A DNA stretch of 64,000 nucleotides, from the NCBI GenBank assembly GCA_963565915.1, contig OY751487.1, positions 2,976,001 through 3,040,000 of the forward strand. Reading direction: 5' to 3'. Made by a program: the position numbers and the translations under genes. Shown here piece after piece: positions 35,848-49,148 of this stretch. The notes under the pieces were generated by a model. That model was given only the letters and a program-made list of their open reading frames with translations. It was not told the origin of the DNA and did not search any database. Every line of letters starts with the position of its first letter. Within the stretch, counting starts at the first letter, position 1. Source of the DNA: Entoloma clypeatum (taxonomy: Eukaryota > Basidiomycota > Agaricomycetes > Agaricales > Entolomataceae).

Positions 35848-36017
35848 TGATTTGAAAAAACTATGCCAAATGTGGAAAATGATGTGACCGTCACGATGCG
35901 CAGTCACACCGAGTGCGTTCAAGATTTAAGGACGAGCTCTGCGGCGCGAAGGAGATCCCCCCGTAAACAAACGCAAACATCTCACCTCTGAACCCGGCCC
36001 GGCTTGCCCCTTGTGGT

Positions 36018-39000
36018 ATGACTTCGAGGTAAGTCTTTATTCCACCTGACTCCCATCCTCCTCCCCTCATCGTCCACAGGTTGGACCGTCTCCTCCTCCT
36101 CCTAGACACAGGCTCGTCCCCCTCAGTCAGAAATACTGCTGCCAAGCAGCTAGCCCAGTTGGCTGCCAAAAGCGTCACCGGTGATGTTGCTATCAACGAA
36201 GACGACGTCCGCTCTACCCGTCAACATGTCTCTCTCGACGATCCCTCCGCTTGGGCTGAGTTACTGGCGGTCGTGGCACGCGTATGTCGTTCTACTTCAT
36301 CTCTCACAGGACAACCTTATGGCTTGCATACGTAGATATTACCATTCTTGCACTCGAAATCATTCGATACTCGGACCGCTGCATCTGTTGCGTTGTCGCA
36401 CATATTCACTCTTGTTCCTCTTTGGAAACCTTCCCAATCTTTTGACGCCTCTTCGCCACCTGATCCTCCAATGTCTCCGCCTGTCTTTCCCAGTTTTTCA
36501 GTCCAGGAACTCATCCTGCAAGGCAAACTATTACTGGCATCCTCTGGCAAGGAGTTTACGAAATCTTCTCGAATATTATCTAGTGCTGCGGAAGTCAAGA
36601 GGGCCCGCAAAGAGGCGATGGGACGGCTTGGCTTGGATTTTCTCGATACTGATGACATGGATCTCGACAAGGAGTTTGCTCCCGAGGCAGGTTTTGACGA
36701 GGATGTGGAAATGGACGTTACCGTGGGTCGTGCGGAAAACAATGAGTCAGGATACACATGCAAGCAAGATGTGAAAAAAGAAGATACCCCACCTCCTCTT
36801 ACCCCTTCGGCGCCCTCCCCCACCACTTCGAACGCGCCATCTCTTCCTGACCCAGACATCATTCTTTCAGCTCGTGAGCGGAATCGTCTGAAGCGCAAAC
36901 GAAAACCTGGCACTTCTGCGTTCGTCTCTGCGCCGCCATCACAGCCGACAGGCGCCAAATATGCCGCATCTCCCTCTGGTCCACCTAATAAGTAGACCTT
37001 TCAATATTTTCGGAGCTCCGGTGTCCTGAACTCGCATTTCAGAGTCCGTCTAATATCAGCTGACGAAAAAACTTCTGTTCCCAGAGTAGCTACACCGAAC
37101 CCGTCCACAAATGGCTCGACTTCGGAAATGGTTGTCGTTGACCCTTCAAAGGGTGGTGCAGTGTCGCCGAAGTCTTCCCAACATTCTCAAGCTCTAAATG
37201 TCAAGGCTGGGTCATGGGTTTGGGACGGAGTTGTCAAAATCCTCGAGATCGACATCTTTAGCCCAGCCTGGGAAGTCAGGCATGGTGCTGCGATGGCCCT
37301 GCGCGAGCTCCTAAAGGCTCAGGGTAAATTTGGTGGAATGCGAGGTCGGTCTCATTTCTGCATGAAATGTACTTATTCTCACTCACCAATAGATGGTGTC
37401 TCGAACGAAGCAAATGATCACGCTCACGAAAGATGGTGTAACGATTTGGCTGCAAACCTTCTCTGTGTCTTTGTATTGGACCGCTTTGGCGATTTCTTAT
37501 CTGATCAAGTCAGTCCTGGCATGCTTCTCTTAACGGGTGTCCCTCATTAGACCCTTAGGTTGTGGCACCGATCCGCGAAACGGCTTCTCAAACCTTGGCA
37601 TCTTTACTCATACACATGCCTCGTCGTTCCCTACTTCACGTGCACTCCATTCTTCTCCAGATGATCAAGCAAGATTTTATTATTCCCTCGCATAGCACGT
37701 CTTCGATAGCTAAAGGAGAGAAGAACCACATCTGGGAGGTCAGGCATGCTGGCCTTCTGGGCATTAAATATGAGGTCGCGGTGCGAAACGATTTATTCAG
37801 CGAAGACACCGAAGGTTTTTCAGGGGCCAAGTCCGAAGCCACTGGCAGAGAGATGCTGCGAGAGGTTGTTGACGTCGCCATTTTGGGGTGAAGGAATTTC
37901 ATTTCACTTGATACCCTGATAGCGACACTCATAGTTGCGTTATCGGTTCAGCCTTGGAGACCCAGACGATGATGTACGTTCCGTGGCTGCATCCTGCTTG
38001 TTACCTGTTGCTCGCCACCTTGTTCAACATCTTCCACAATCGCTTGGTCAAGTTTTGCTTGTCTTATGGCGCTGTCTGTGTAATATGAAAGATGACCTGA
38101 GCTCTAGTGTTGGAGCAGTGATGGATCTTCTGGGTTCGTCTCTAATACATTGTCGCTTATGGCGCTTACTTGTTACAATAGGACAACTCGTCGCTTATGA
38201 GCAAGTGATTGCGATCCTGGCAAATGACACTCTTTCGTACGTTTATCACTTACCATGGATCAAGGAAGACTGAAAGATTCTAACAATGCATAGGTTACCA
38301 CTTTCAACACTCGCTCCCACCCTCTTCCCTTTCTTCAGGCACACCATTCCCAACGTGCGACTTGCTGTTGTCACAACACTGAATTCTTTCATGACGGTTT
38401 CATCTCTCGAGAGAGATTGGATATCTGCACCCTTCCTTCGCCTTCTTTTCCAAAATTTGATTGTAGAGGAACGTTCGGACGTGCGCGATGCTAGCTTGCT
38501 TGCCTGGCAGACAGCAATGTCCATCATGGCAGGTACTCCTGGTTGGATCGAGACTGTTATCCCGCAACAACTTGTCCTTCAATGGTATGCAATTGTGATG
38601 ACACCCCTTGGAGTGCCCATAGATCCATCGACATTTTACCTTTCCTCCGCTGAAGTTGACGGCGACACAACTGTTGAACGCCACAATGTTGATAAGAATA
38701 TGCTTGCCCAGGATCCGGGTTTGATCACATCAGAAGTAACATTGAAGGCCAGGATATCGGCAGCAATAGCGTTAGCCTATTTAATATTCCATTGGCCTAT
38801 CAATGTAAGTATACAGAAAATTTTCTTCTCTCAACTGCTCCTGATCGCCATTTTAGACGATGGAGGAATATTTCCAGGCGATCTTGTTCCATTACATTAA
38901 CTCGACTAGTATGCTCCAAAAGTTCCTCACAGCCATCATTTCAGAAGAATGGGCGCGGCAACATGATTTGACTGGTTCTGCTATCTCTTTAATCGAACGA

Positions 39001-42000
39001 TCGCCACTCGCTAAAGGACTTAGCTCGGCAACCCTGGCCTGGCTTCAAGACAAACCTCCCACATCGTATCACGAAATGGCATTTGCCTTGAGCCGAATTC
39101 ATGCCGACTGTATTGCCCTTCTTCAATCATTCTCTTCTGAATGCAAGCTTCCACTTTCGTCAATTCCCTTCCTCGGAACCGAAATCGATATTACAGGGAA
39201 CAAGCCAGGTTGTTTCACGATCGAAACCGCTCAGTCTGCTGTGGGTCCAATGTACAACAAACTCAAAGATAGTTTAGGTCGCACCAAGAAACGCGAAGTT
39301 GGGCTCATAGCGGAGAAACGGGGTAAAGTCCTCGTCAACATTGATCGATATATCGAGGTAAAAGCGCAACATGATATTCGGGTGTCTGCTGCTTTTGCTG
39401 CGGCATTTGTGGCTTTTGGAAGCACCCCAGACAAAGTGAGCCCCGTTGTTAAAGGCATTATGAACGGTATAAAGGTAAGCATCCCTACAGTTGTTGCCAG
39501 TTAACTTACAGCGTATCAGAACGAGGAAAATATTGATCTGCAAAGCCGCTCCGCGATGGCAGTCTCCGCTTTCGTTGAGTTCTGCACAATGCACAACATA
39601 TCTCAACCACCAGATAAGATCGTGAAGAACCTTTGCACGTTCTTGTGCCAAGATGTGGAAAAAACACCGACATTTGCTTACATGCGCAAGTTCACTGACG
39701 GGATCCTATCGTTTAACGATTCTCACAAAATCATGTCACAATCGAACGGAGGAAAGATCGTCGGCAAAGATAAGGATAAAGCAGAAGTCCTTCAAGCTGA
39801 AGAACCTAGTAAAACGAACCTTTCCAGGCGTGGAGCCCGTCTCGCCTTCGATCACCTTTCTGCCAAATTTGGACCGCGATTGCTCACAGTCCTCCCAAAC
39901 ATGTGGCAGTCGATGGCTGGTGGCCTCTTCAGCGCTTTCCAATCTGGCAAGTCGATACCACTCGTTATTGGCGCATCTCTGACTAAAAATTCAGAATCTT
40001 CAAAGGATGCGGATATTCTCATAGAAAAGCGGTATGGTCAAGATGTTATCGATTCCTTCAGCGTCTTGGAAGCTGTCATCCCCACTTTCCATCAAGATCT
40101 CTGGCCAAAACTGGGTGAAACTCTTGAAGTCATGGAATTAGCGCTTCGTAGTAAATTCGCCATCATCCGACAATCTGCGGCAAAGTGTTTAGCCACCATC
40201 TGCGACGTGATGACATCGGAGGCGATGCACTATGTAGTGGAACATGTCATCCCTCTAATCGGCGACCCTCTCGTATTGGCTCACAGACAAGGTGCTACGG
40301 AGCTCGTGTATCGTTAGTTAGTATCTGGTTTAGCCATTTCGTTATTGACCTGTTCTTGCAGATATTGTTCAACGGCTTGATGTCAAAGCCCTTCCTTATG
40401 TCATTTTCATGGTCGTTCCTGTGCTCGGACGTATGAGTGACACGAACGAGGACATACGGTCAACTGCCACGAACACGTTCGCTTCGCTCGTGAAAATGGT
40501 TCCTCTCGAGGTCAGAATGTTCACCAGCACTTTTCGAGGGACATTTCAGCTAATACAAGAATAGGCGGGCCTTCCCGATCCACCTGGCTTCTCAAAGAAG
40601 TTGCTTGAACGACGGGAGAGTGAACGCAGATTTTTAACGCAATTACTCGATGGAAGTAAGGTTGAACAGTATCAAATTCCGACTACTATCAAGGCAGAGC
40701 TTCGGAAATATCAGCAAGACGGCGTCAATTGGTTGGCTTTTCTTGCCAAGTATCAATTGCATGGGATTTTGTGTGATGGTAGGATCTCTGTAGCAACTTG
40801 TGGTGCGCTGAAGCTGATTTCTACCCTCAGATATGGGATTGGGAAAAACATTACAATCCATCTGTATATTGGCAAGCAAACACCACGAACGAGCACACCG
40901 CTACCGGGAAACCAACTCCCCTGACTCTGTTCATCTCCCTTCGCTCATTGTCTGCCCGCCAACTCTTACGGGTCATTGGTATTATGAGGTGCTCAAGTAT
41001 ACAGACAACTTGCGTCCTGTTCTCTATACCGGAAATGCTCGGGAACGGACTAAACTTGTCGGGAAATTGACATCATATGATGTCGTCATCACATCATACG
41101 AAGTCGTTCGAAATGACATTCCGAGCATGGAAGATATTGGTTGGCTTTATTGCATTCTGGATGAAGGTCATGTCATCAAGAATGCCAAAACAAAAGTTAC
41201 GAAAGCTGTCAAGTGCATAAGAGCCCAACACCGCCTAATCCTTTCTGGTACTCCGATTCAAAACAACGTCCTAGAGTTGTGGAGTTTATTTGACTTCCTG
41301 ATGCCTGGTTTTTTGGGAAGTGAAGCATCATTCAACGAGCGATTTGGTAAACCAATTCTCTCCAACCGTGACGGTAAGGCGAAAAGCGGTGAGGCTGGTG
41401 AGTTGTTCAGCTCCATCGTCTTACCCGTCTAATTCTGCGAGAGTAGCTGCTCTGGCTCTCGAAGCTCTTCACAAACAAGTATTGCCATTTTTACTTCGTC
41501 GTCTGAAGGAGGATGTTCTCCATGATCTACCGCCAAAGATTATCCAAGACTACTATTGCGAATTATCAGAGCTTCAGAAGTATCTATATGACGACTTTTC
41601 CCGTTCGAAAGCCCGGGTCGTAGCCGAGGACGCGATCAAATCTAATCAAAGTGAACACCAGCACGTTTTCCAATCCCTTCAGTATCTACGGAAATTGTGC
41701 AATCATCCTGCATTGGTTCTTTCCAATGACGGGGAAGCATTCAAAGTTGCCTTAACGAGGGTGAGCGCGGGCGGCGATGATTCTCTCAGCGACATAAATC
41801 ATGCCCCAAAACTATTGGCTCTTCGGTCCGTCACTCTTCCTTTTCCGTTACTTGTGTCAAGTCCTTAACCTGTTTTCAGGCAACTCCTGACCGACTGCGG
41901 GATTGGTTGTGCTGCTTCTCCCAATCCTGAATCTGGGAAGACCGAACTCATAGACAGCACGACTGAGCAGCATGGAACTTTCTCACAGCACCGCGTTCTC

Positions 42001-42684
42001 ATCTTTTGCCAGATGAAGCAAATGCTAGACATCATCGAGACTGATCTATTCAAGAAACATATGCCTACTGTAACTTATATGAGGCTTGACGGGAAGACAG
42101 AATCGAGCAAGCGTCATGCTGTCGTGCAAACATTCAACTCGGATCCTAGCATAGACTGTCTCCTCTTGACCACCCATGTTGGAGGACTTGGTCTCACGTT
42201 GACGGGCGCCGATACTGTCATATTTGTGGAACATGACTGGAATCCTATGAAGGATCTCCAAGCCATGGATAGAGCCCACCGAATCGGTCAGAAAAAAGTT
42301 GTCAACGTCTATCGTCTCGTAACAAAGGGCACGTTGGAAGAGAAAATCATGGGGTGAGTGTTTTACCACATCGCTTCTTTCCAATATTTATCGATACTCA
42401 TCAATACACGCAACAGCTTGCAACGATTTAAGCTCAACATTGCAAACTCGGTTGTAACGCAACAAAACTCAGGATTGGCTTCGATGGATACGGACTTGGT
42501 CTTGGATCTCTTCCGACGAACAACGGAAGAAGAGGACGCTGCGAGGGCAGGGAAGCGAAAATTAAAGGAGTCCTCGGGCCCCGTTTCTCAGAAGAATGTC
42601 CTCCAAGGCCTGGAGGACCTTCCAGCAGAACACGAATACGAGGGGTTGGATCTCTCAAGTTTTATGGGATCTCTTGGAAGATAG
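36018..42684 (+). CDS. MOT1/BTAF1: TBP-associated SNF2 ATPase
   Basis: Removes TATA-binding protein from DNA using ATP and so redistributes it between promoters. The first coding exon is only 11 nt (ATGACTTCGAG) and joins to LDRLLLLLDTGSSPSVRNTA. The N-terminal two thirds are HEAT repeats: WDGVVKILEIDIFSPAWEVR, HGAAMALRELLKAQG, ANDLAANLLC-like text, GPRLLTVLPNMWQSMAGGLF, LRSKFAIIRQSAAKCLATIC. The C-terminal ATPase shows AELRKYQQDGVNWLAFLAKY, Walker A DDMGLGKTLQSICILAS (restored across the intron at about 40778-40830), DEGH box LDEGHVIKNAKTKVTKAVK, LSGTPIQNNVLELWSLFDFL, TTHVGGLGLTLTGADTVIFV and DRAHRIGQKKVVNVYRL. The length of roughly 1,900-2,000 residues fits the family. No lesion seen. Confidence 0.95.
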
Positions 42685-42826
42685 CGCGATTCACGATTGC
42701 CTTCAGGTTCTTGCATCGAACATGAAATATTTAGACCTACATACATACTTATAGATTCATGTATCTACTTTCTTGTTATAGCGTGACATGTGACAACAAC
42801 GCGAACGCTTAATTACTAACTACAGT

Positions 42827-44116
42827 ATGCCTAAAGTCACGTCAAAGGCCGATATGGTTTCACCCATCGTTTCTACTCTGACCAAGGGGTTACACAAGAG
42901 GGCGATCGCGTCGACCTCCAAGTAATGTGCCTTCTTTTCTTTCCATGCCGCAGCTGAAATCCATCCTTAGGTTGGGTAAGGGCACTGTCGATGGCGCAGT
43001 GCTTCATTCACCCCATCCGAGCAACCTCGAAGCGACGTTTGATACATTGGAAGAAGATACTATGGAAGCATCATGGTTTGAAGTATTACGCCCAGAGTTT
43101 ACCAAACCATACTTTCGCAAGGTGAAGATTCAACTCGATGTCCTTGAAGAGAAGGTTTATACTACTGGACTGCGGTAGTTGAAGGACTTTTTGTTGGCGG
43201 AACACAGATCACAAACAATTTATCCTGCCTGTATGTGTCTTCCTCTTCGTTTAGGTTGACTAAAGCAGGACCATCTTTTTCAAGTAAATCATATATACAC
43301 CTGGTCAACATTGACACCACTGGATCAAGTCAAGGTCATTATTCTTGGTCAAGTATGCCACCACGATCTCCTGCACACAATAAATCCACTTACACCCCCA
43401 TCAGGACCCCTATCACAATCACGGACAAGCACACGGTAGAATTGCTAACGATTCCCACATATTAGTTGACGATGGCAAGTCTGTAGGCCTTTCATTTTCT
43501 GTCCTTCCCCCGACGAAACCCCCGGGATCGCTGAAGAACATTTATAAACAAATATCGCTCGATTACCCTTCGTTTATTCCCCCAACATCTGGGTGCGTCC
43601 TTTGTTCATGATGTCAATGTAAGATCTTAAAGACCAGCTAGTGATCTTTCACCCATCGCAAAGCTTGGCGTCCTGTGGCTGAACACCAGCCTAACTGTTC
43701 GTGCACACAAAGCTGGATCTCATGCCAATAAAGGCTGGGAAATCTTCACTTCCCAAGTTCTCCGGACCGTCATTCAAAAAATTAGTAGTCAAGGTGTGGT
43801 GTTCATGGCATGGGGACTTCCGGCTCAAAAGGCTTGTGCGAAGATTGAAATTGATGAAGTTGTCTTATCCCAATGTTCGACGGCTTTTCACTTACAAACC
43901 CTTACAGGAAAGGCATCTCCTTCTGAAGTACTCCAGTCCTTGACTTTTTTGACATCATTTTCATGATGTCGCAATAGGTCTGCACATCCATCCCCTTTGT
44001 CGGCGCATCGAGGCTTTCTCGGTAATGGACATTTTCGACTTGCGAACGAATGGTTGAAAAAGAGATACGGGGACGGAGGCGAGATTGATTGGACAGTCCT
44101 GAGCACTTCCAAATGA
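42827..44116 (+). CDS. Uracil-DNA glycosylase, family 1 (UNG)
   Basis: Removes uracil from DNA in base excision repair. The first exon [20 protein letters not shown] is basic and may target mitochondria. Then [30 protein letters not shown] and VKVIILGQ are joined to a 31-nt exon encoding [10 protein letters not shown] (water-activating loop with catalytic Asp), followed by [40 protein letters not shown] and [12 protein letters not shown]. The last exon carries [20 protein letters not shown] (DNA-intercalation loop with catalytic His) and ends DWTVLSTSK, stop 44114-44116. All catalytic motifs are complete. The gene begins 142 bp after the MOT1 stop on the same strand. Confidence 0.93.
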
Positions 44117-44202
44117 TGTGCCCCACGCAGAGTGAACAGAATGTTACTATCCTTTAGCGATAGACAGTGAATCTAGTCCATATGGTAACTCAATAGATGA
44201 CG

Positions 44203-46578
44203 CTAGCTGCTGACACCGTCCAACATTCCACTTTGGGCGTTGACTGTGATTCTATCAATCTCTGCTCTGATCTCTACCAGATTTGCCCTCAAGATCTGAA
44301 CATCCTCAAATTTTCGTTGAGCTTTGGCCTCCTCCACAAAGGATTCCAGAAGCGCTTCCTGCTCGAGCAGTGGCTGTAACAAGAAGGCGACTTTTGAATC
44401 CACGTCGAGGACAGGGCCATCCTCACCATCAGGGGGATTGAGTTTGGTTGAGGTTTTGACGGTTTGCGGAGTAGGTAAGGACTAGGCATATGAGTCAGGC
44501 TGACCATATTCCCCGAAATAAATGATGACCCACTTGCAAAGAAAACATATTTTTCTGGAGGAAGGAACCAGCACGGCTCATTACAGCCATTTGAACTCTA
44601 TCTTGCGAACTTCCCACTCCATTCGTACAGGGTAACTTCCGTATCCGCTTAGCCAGTGTATCATACTGAGCAAACGCTTCTAAGAGACGCTTTCGTGTTG
44701 CAGACGCGTCCTTCGTGGGTTGTCCGTTGTGGCTGCTTAACGTAAATAATCATGTGGCCAAGGAAAAAGTTCTGGTTCTGGAATAACCTTAAAGTCAATA
44801 CAAGTTCATGGAAGCGAGGCAGTGCCCCTTCTATTTCTTGTTCCAGTTCTATCAATGCCTAAATGTGGAGACCATTCAGACAGTAGGTTAAAAATACCGA
44901 AGAACCTACGCCATATAATCTGACGAATACAGGGACGCGATGAACTTCTTGTTGATATTGCCGTCGCCTAGCGGATGAAGGCGCTGTATGAATAAGCACC
45001 ACGGCGAGGAGGAAGACTCACAAGAGTATAGGGCGACATGCTCTGCAAATTCTTACCCCCTTCAAAAACTTATCTTCATCCGTGTTGATCGCTTGACTTC
45101 TTCTACTGACACCATAATCCACACCCTCGCCGACTTCCTCAATGATTTTCGTTTTAGAGTCAACAACGAATAATAGGGAACAGGGGGCTGGTCGCTGGGG
45201 CCGCTTAGGAGGAAGTGAGCATATGACTTGACCACAGAGCCTACAATGGTGCTTTCTATTCGTCAAAGCGTGAAAAGAGGTGCTACAAATTTCTTTCTGT
45301 TGAGATGGGACAAAAAAAATGACCTCCTGACTTACTTGCACAAGGGACAGCGAGTGACGTCGGCGTCGTCTTGCCATGGCGTTATTCGTTGTTCCGCGGC
45401 TGTCCCAACCCAAGCATGAGAAGATGAATGGATAAATAGGATCTGATGACATCATAAACCTCTGAGTTCATGCGCTTTGCTCCTTCCAACAACACCTCGC
45501 CAAAGATCCGCTGTATCGGAGATGCTCAAATTCTTGATGTCTAGATCGAACAATGACGAAGCTCTCTGGTGGTCGGACGCAGGAACATCGCTCATCTGAG
45601 GTGGCGTAGTTCTGGTATCCCTATTTCCTCCACTTGAACCCCCTCCTGCCATTGAATCCGGGACAGAGAAGTGAAGATCAATCAACTTCTCTAGCCTCCT
45701 GGTCAACTTTGCCCTCTCCACTCTATTGACCCCAGAAGTTCCCCCATGCTCTCCTCTTTCCCGTTTGAAGCGGCGCAGAGCAACAAATTCATCGGTCAAT
45801 GGACGGTATAGACCTTTTGGCTGGAATCCTGGCCGATAAGGGGCCCGGTATTTCAAAGGCGGGGGAGTGCTGGCAGCCTGTTGTAATTGACTGCTTTTGT
45901 TAAACGCCTGAGATAGGGTGGGTGTTATTGGAAGTGCATGGCTGACGATCGGTACCGTAGGTGCTGGTTGGTCCAGATGGTTGCTATCGCATTGTGGAGG
46001 ATGTACGGAGGGGGTGGTACTACAAACTTGGTGAGTATCGGAAACCTGCAGGTAGGATTGCTGTTGTAGTCTGTTGGTCTCCTGTGAAATAGGCGTCGCC
46101 CCATTGACGGAGGAATCATGGTCATGAGGGAGGGTGGAGCTATCGACGCTCAGGGGAGATACTGGAAGAGGTGAACGGGCATTCCTGAGAGGGACATGGC
46201 GGAAAGTAGATACTTTCTTGGGAAGGGATCCAATGAGGACAGGTTGAGGGGAAGACAATTGGGCAGAAGAGGAGGCCGTGGGCGAGTTTGATTTGGCCAT
46301 TGTCAGAGACGAGCCACGAGCGTCCGGTTCGGGGTTGGTGGGTGTCAGCTCGGAGGGTCGAACGGGTGGTGAGGCCGTTCCGTCGGGCACCGAGTTCCTC
46401 TCTTTCTCCGGTGGCAGAAACTGTAAAATGGTGGACGGGCGAGAGATGGGCAGCGGCGAAACGTTCGGAATGAGATGGGGGTGGGAGTTTCTCTTGGACT
46501 GGACGAGTTGAGTGAGTGCGGGGGCCGTCAGGAGGGACGACTCACTCGGTATGTCTGGTAAGGAATTGCATCGGGCAT
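44203..46578 (-). CDS. Vac1/PEP7/rabenosyn-like FYVE-domain endosomal tether
   Basis: Rab5 effector that binds PtdIns3P and tethers vesicles at the early endosome. The likely start at 46578 (MPDAIPYQTYR) splices through a 47-nt intron to SKRNSHPHLIPNVSPLPI. A long Ser/Pro-rich region follows, then YRPGFQPKGLYRPLTDEFVA and LTRRLEKLIDLHF. An intron at about 45380-45465 joins HELR to AEQRITPWQDDADVTRCPLC, entering the FYVE finger: LTNRKHHCRLCGQVICSLPP (RHHCR-type PtdIns3P site) and FVVDSKTKIIEEVGEGVDYG. The C-terminal helical hairpin PLLEQEALLESFVEEAKAQR and RANLVEIRAEIDRI is the rabenosyn Rab-binding domain. The open frame extends upstream to 46783, but that part overlaps the twinfilin gene and is not needed. 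Confidence 0.9.
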
Positions 46579-46663
46579 GGCTGATCGAGCCGGCATTGAC
46601 GGTGGTGTGCTCATCGTCGTTTCGGACGATGTGCAGCACTGTGACCAAGCTCGTGACGTGAGC

Positions 46664-47938
46664 ATGTCTCCATCGTCCGGCATCACGGTTGCCCCCGACC
46701 TTGCTTCCACTTTCACCAACGCAAATACTTCCAATGATACCCGGTTCATCAAAGTGTCCATTGCAAATGGTTTTTGATTCCATTCAACGTAGTTCTTCGT
46801 CTCATCCTTCGCCCAGAATCACTCGTCCATGATCGCACCATCGCGATTGGCGGCTCGTTCGACGATGACCTCGCTTTCCTTCAAGCACCAGATGTGCTCG
46901 AGAAAAATGTGCCAGCTTACATCCTTGCCAAGAAGGGCCCCTCAGACTGGCTAGCCATCTCGTATGTTCCTGACACCGCCAAAGTCAGAGATAAGGTATT
47001 TATTCGATCGGCTGATAATTGCAGTGGCCTTACCACCATGGCAGATGCTGTACGCTTCTACGCGTGCTTCCCTTCTCAAAGCGATTGGATCTTCGCTGTT
47101 CACTGACACCATATTTGCGACTACCAAGGAAGATCTGATCGCAGAGGCCTACTCATCACACAGGCTCCATATGGCTGCACCAAAGCCCTTGTCTGCGCGC
47201 GAAAGGGAGATGGCTGATGTCCGTGCCGCTGAGAATGGTGGTGCGTATGAACCTGGCAGCCGTGCACGAGCGAGCCACATTGGAGGTGGAATTAGCCTCC
47301 ATTGGTCCAAGGACGCTGAGGACGCCATCAAGTGGATAGGAGAAGGCGATAGCAGTGTATTAGTCGTTCTAGTGGGTGATGACTGCTTTACGCTTTGTCG
47401 TCAAGCTCATTCTGAATGAACGCTCCTAGGGAATCGATCCCAAGAGAGAGACTCTCTTGATCAAATCCAGATCGGAAACAAATGTAGAATACCTCGGTGT
47501 CACCCTCCCTCCTTCTGAACCATGTTATGCCTTTTACGCGTGGTTTGACACGCGCTTTAATACTCCCCAACGCCATATCTGTTCGTTTCTCACTCATGAC
47601 CCCCCCCCTTGCCTAACTCATCAAAGCCGCTGGATTCAGGGTTCATTTACTCCTGCCCTTCGAGCTCTGCGATCAAGGACAGAATGATCTATTCCTCTGC
47701 AGTCTCTTCTACGTATGCGGCGGGGCAGGATATTCTCCGCGCCTTGTCCTCGCCAGTCCAAATTGCTTCCCGCAAAATTGAAACTGCCAGTCCGAACGAA
47801 TTGAACGAGGCATATTTGAGGGACGAGCTGAATATCGCGAATTTTTTAAATGATGAACAAAAGCCTGGAGGGATACCAAGGGATGGACATGAGGCGAGAC
47901 GATTTGCGAAGCCGAGAGGACCTGGGAGGAGACGTTGA
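46664..47938 (+). CDS. Twinfilin (actin monomer-binding protein with two ADF-H domains)
   Basis: Sequesters ADP-actin monomers and caps barbed ends. The start at 46664 gives MSPSSGITVAPDLASTFTNA, the family's usual N-terminus. The first ADF-H domain continues with TRFIKVSIAN, SLVHDRTIAIGGSFDDDLAF, PAYILAKKGPSDWLAISYVP, MLYASTRASLLKAIGSSLFT and TKEDLIAEAY. The linker and second ADF-H domain show PLSAREREMADVRAAENGGA, GGISLHWSKDAEDAIKW, then KRETLLIKSRSETNVEYLGV, CYAFYAWFDTRFNT, RMIYSSAVSSTYAAGQDILR. The Arg-rich tail KPRGPGRRR ends at 47938. An in-frame ATG at 46577 would add 29 residues that do not look like the family. Confidence 0.9.
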
Positions 47939-48058
47939 GGCGCAATTATGTAAATGACCAAAGGAACCGGGTTGGCCTCACTGTGCCACGTATGTAAACT
48001 CAGTTCTCTCGAAATTTTGTCAAACCTGGGTTCTCTTACTCCTGTTCTCATACATAAC

Positions 48059-49028
48059 ATGACTGTCGAGCAAAAGACGAGCCCAGCCATTGCTGTATAT
48101 TGTGGTTTTTCCGCCGGGAAGAAGCCGGCATATACAGTGCTTGCTCGTTGTGCGTCTCATCTCCTGTGCCTGGTATCATCTTGATTCTTGACAGATCATG
48201 CCAAATGTCTTGATGGCAGCTGTGGGACGAGCCCCTGCAGAAAATGACTACGCTCTAGTCTACGGGGAAGGGTCCCCTGGTTTAATGGGGATCGTCTCAA
48301 ACGCTGCGCTTGAAGCCGAAGGGAACGTCACAGGTATCATGCCATTCGGCCGGAGGTGGTGAAAAATACAAGATATCAGAGGTGATGTCTGATGGACATA
48401 CACAAATCCCGAGGAGCGGAAAGGTAGTTAATTCTAATCCGTCAAAATTCCGGTTAGCTGACACTTACAGACTGTGAGGACCATATCTCAAAGCAATCCT
48501 GTTGGCCTTGGACCTAATGTCTCATACGTAGATTCTGGTCGATTCGATGCACGAACGAAAAGTAGAAATGGCGAAGCGCTCATTCGGTTTCATTGGTTTG
48601 CCAGGTGGTTTCGGCACTTTCGAAGAAGTCTGTTTGATTGTAGAATCTTAGAAAGAAAAACGGCCTGACGCCTCCTTGTAGATCATGGAAGTCACCACCT
48701 GGACTGAACTAGGGATTTGTAAGAAACGTATGTCAAACATATTGGATCCATACAAGCTTGCAATGACTTATGTTCCAGCCGTTGTTGTTTTGAACGTGCT
48801 TTCGTATTATGAGCCTCTCCGTCAACTCATTCACACCGGAGTCACGGAAGGATACATCAACTCTTCAAGCAAGAATATCATCGTTTTCGTTGATGGACCA
48901 ACTTCGCATTCTGAACATGAACATTTTGACTGGGGCAGGCTGCAATTCAGGCCATTGAAACGTGGCAATGGACTCCACTTACACCAACATTCGATCGGGG
49001 ATGTGCAAAGGCACGGAAGGCACGGTAA
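48059..49028 (+). pseudogene. LOG-type phosphoribohydrolase (lysine-decarboxylase-like fold) with several frame breaks
   Basis: LOG proteins release nucleobases from nucleoside 5'-monophosphates, giving active cytokinin in plants and some fungi. The start MTVEQKTSPAIAVYCGFSAG fits the family. [53 protein letters not shown] with PGGFGTFEE (nucleotide-binding PGGxGTxxE), MEVTTWTELGICKK, VVVLNVLSYYEPLRQLIHTG and DWGQAAIQAIETWQW are all recognisable. No GT-AG intron puts the first two in one frame (HAKCL and MAAVG are offset by one base near 48206). The TGIMP and AGGGEKY blocks are offset near 48346. FDW and GQAAIQ are offset near 48935. Sequencing error is the alternative to decay. Neighbours on both sides are intact. 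Confidence 0.65.
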
Positions 49029-49148
49029 TCTTGATGCCACTTGAAACTGGTGTAGGTGTCTCCATCTTTTGAAGAGGATGTGACTCCACCTGAAGGGATC
49101 TCCTTCATATTTCCTCTAACAGTCAGGTTCAAATAAGTTGTCAATTGA

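Noticed and set aside
42811..42826. Possible intron 3' end (ACTAACTACAG) just before the UNG start
   Set aside because: The branch-like CTAAC is only about 6 nt from the AG, too close for a working acceptor; the start codon follows directly and no upstream exon was found.
46579..46783. Vac1 reading frame extending upstream of 46578
   Set aside because: This part overlaps the twinfilin first exon on the other strand, and the splice from MPDAIPYQTYR gives a better N-terminus.
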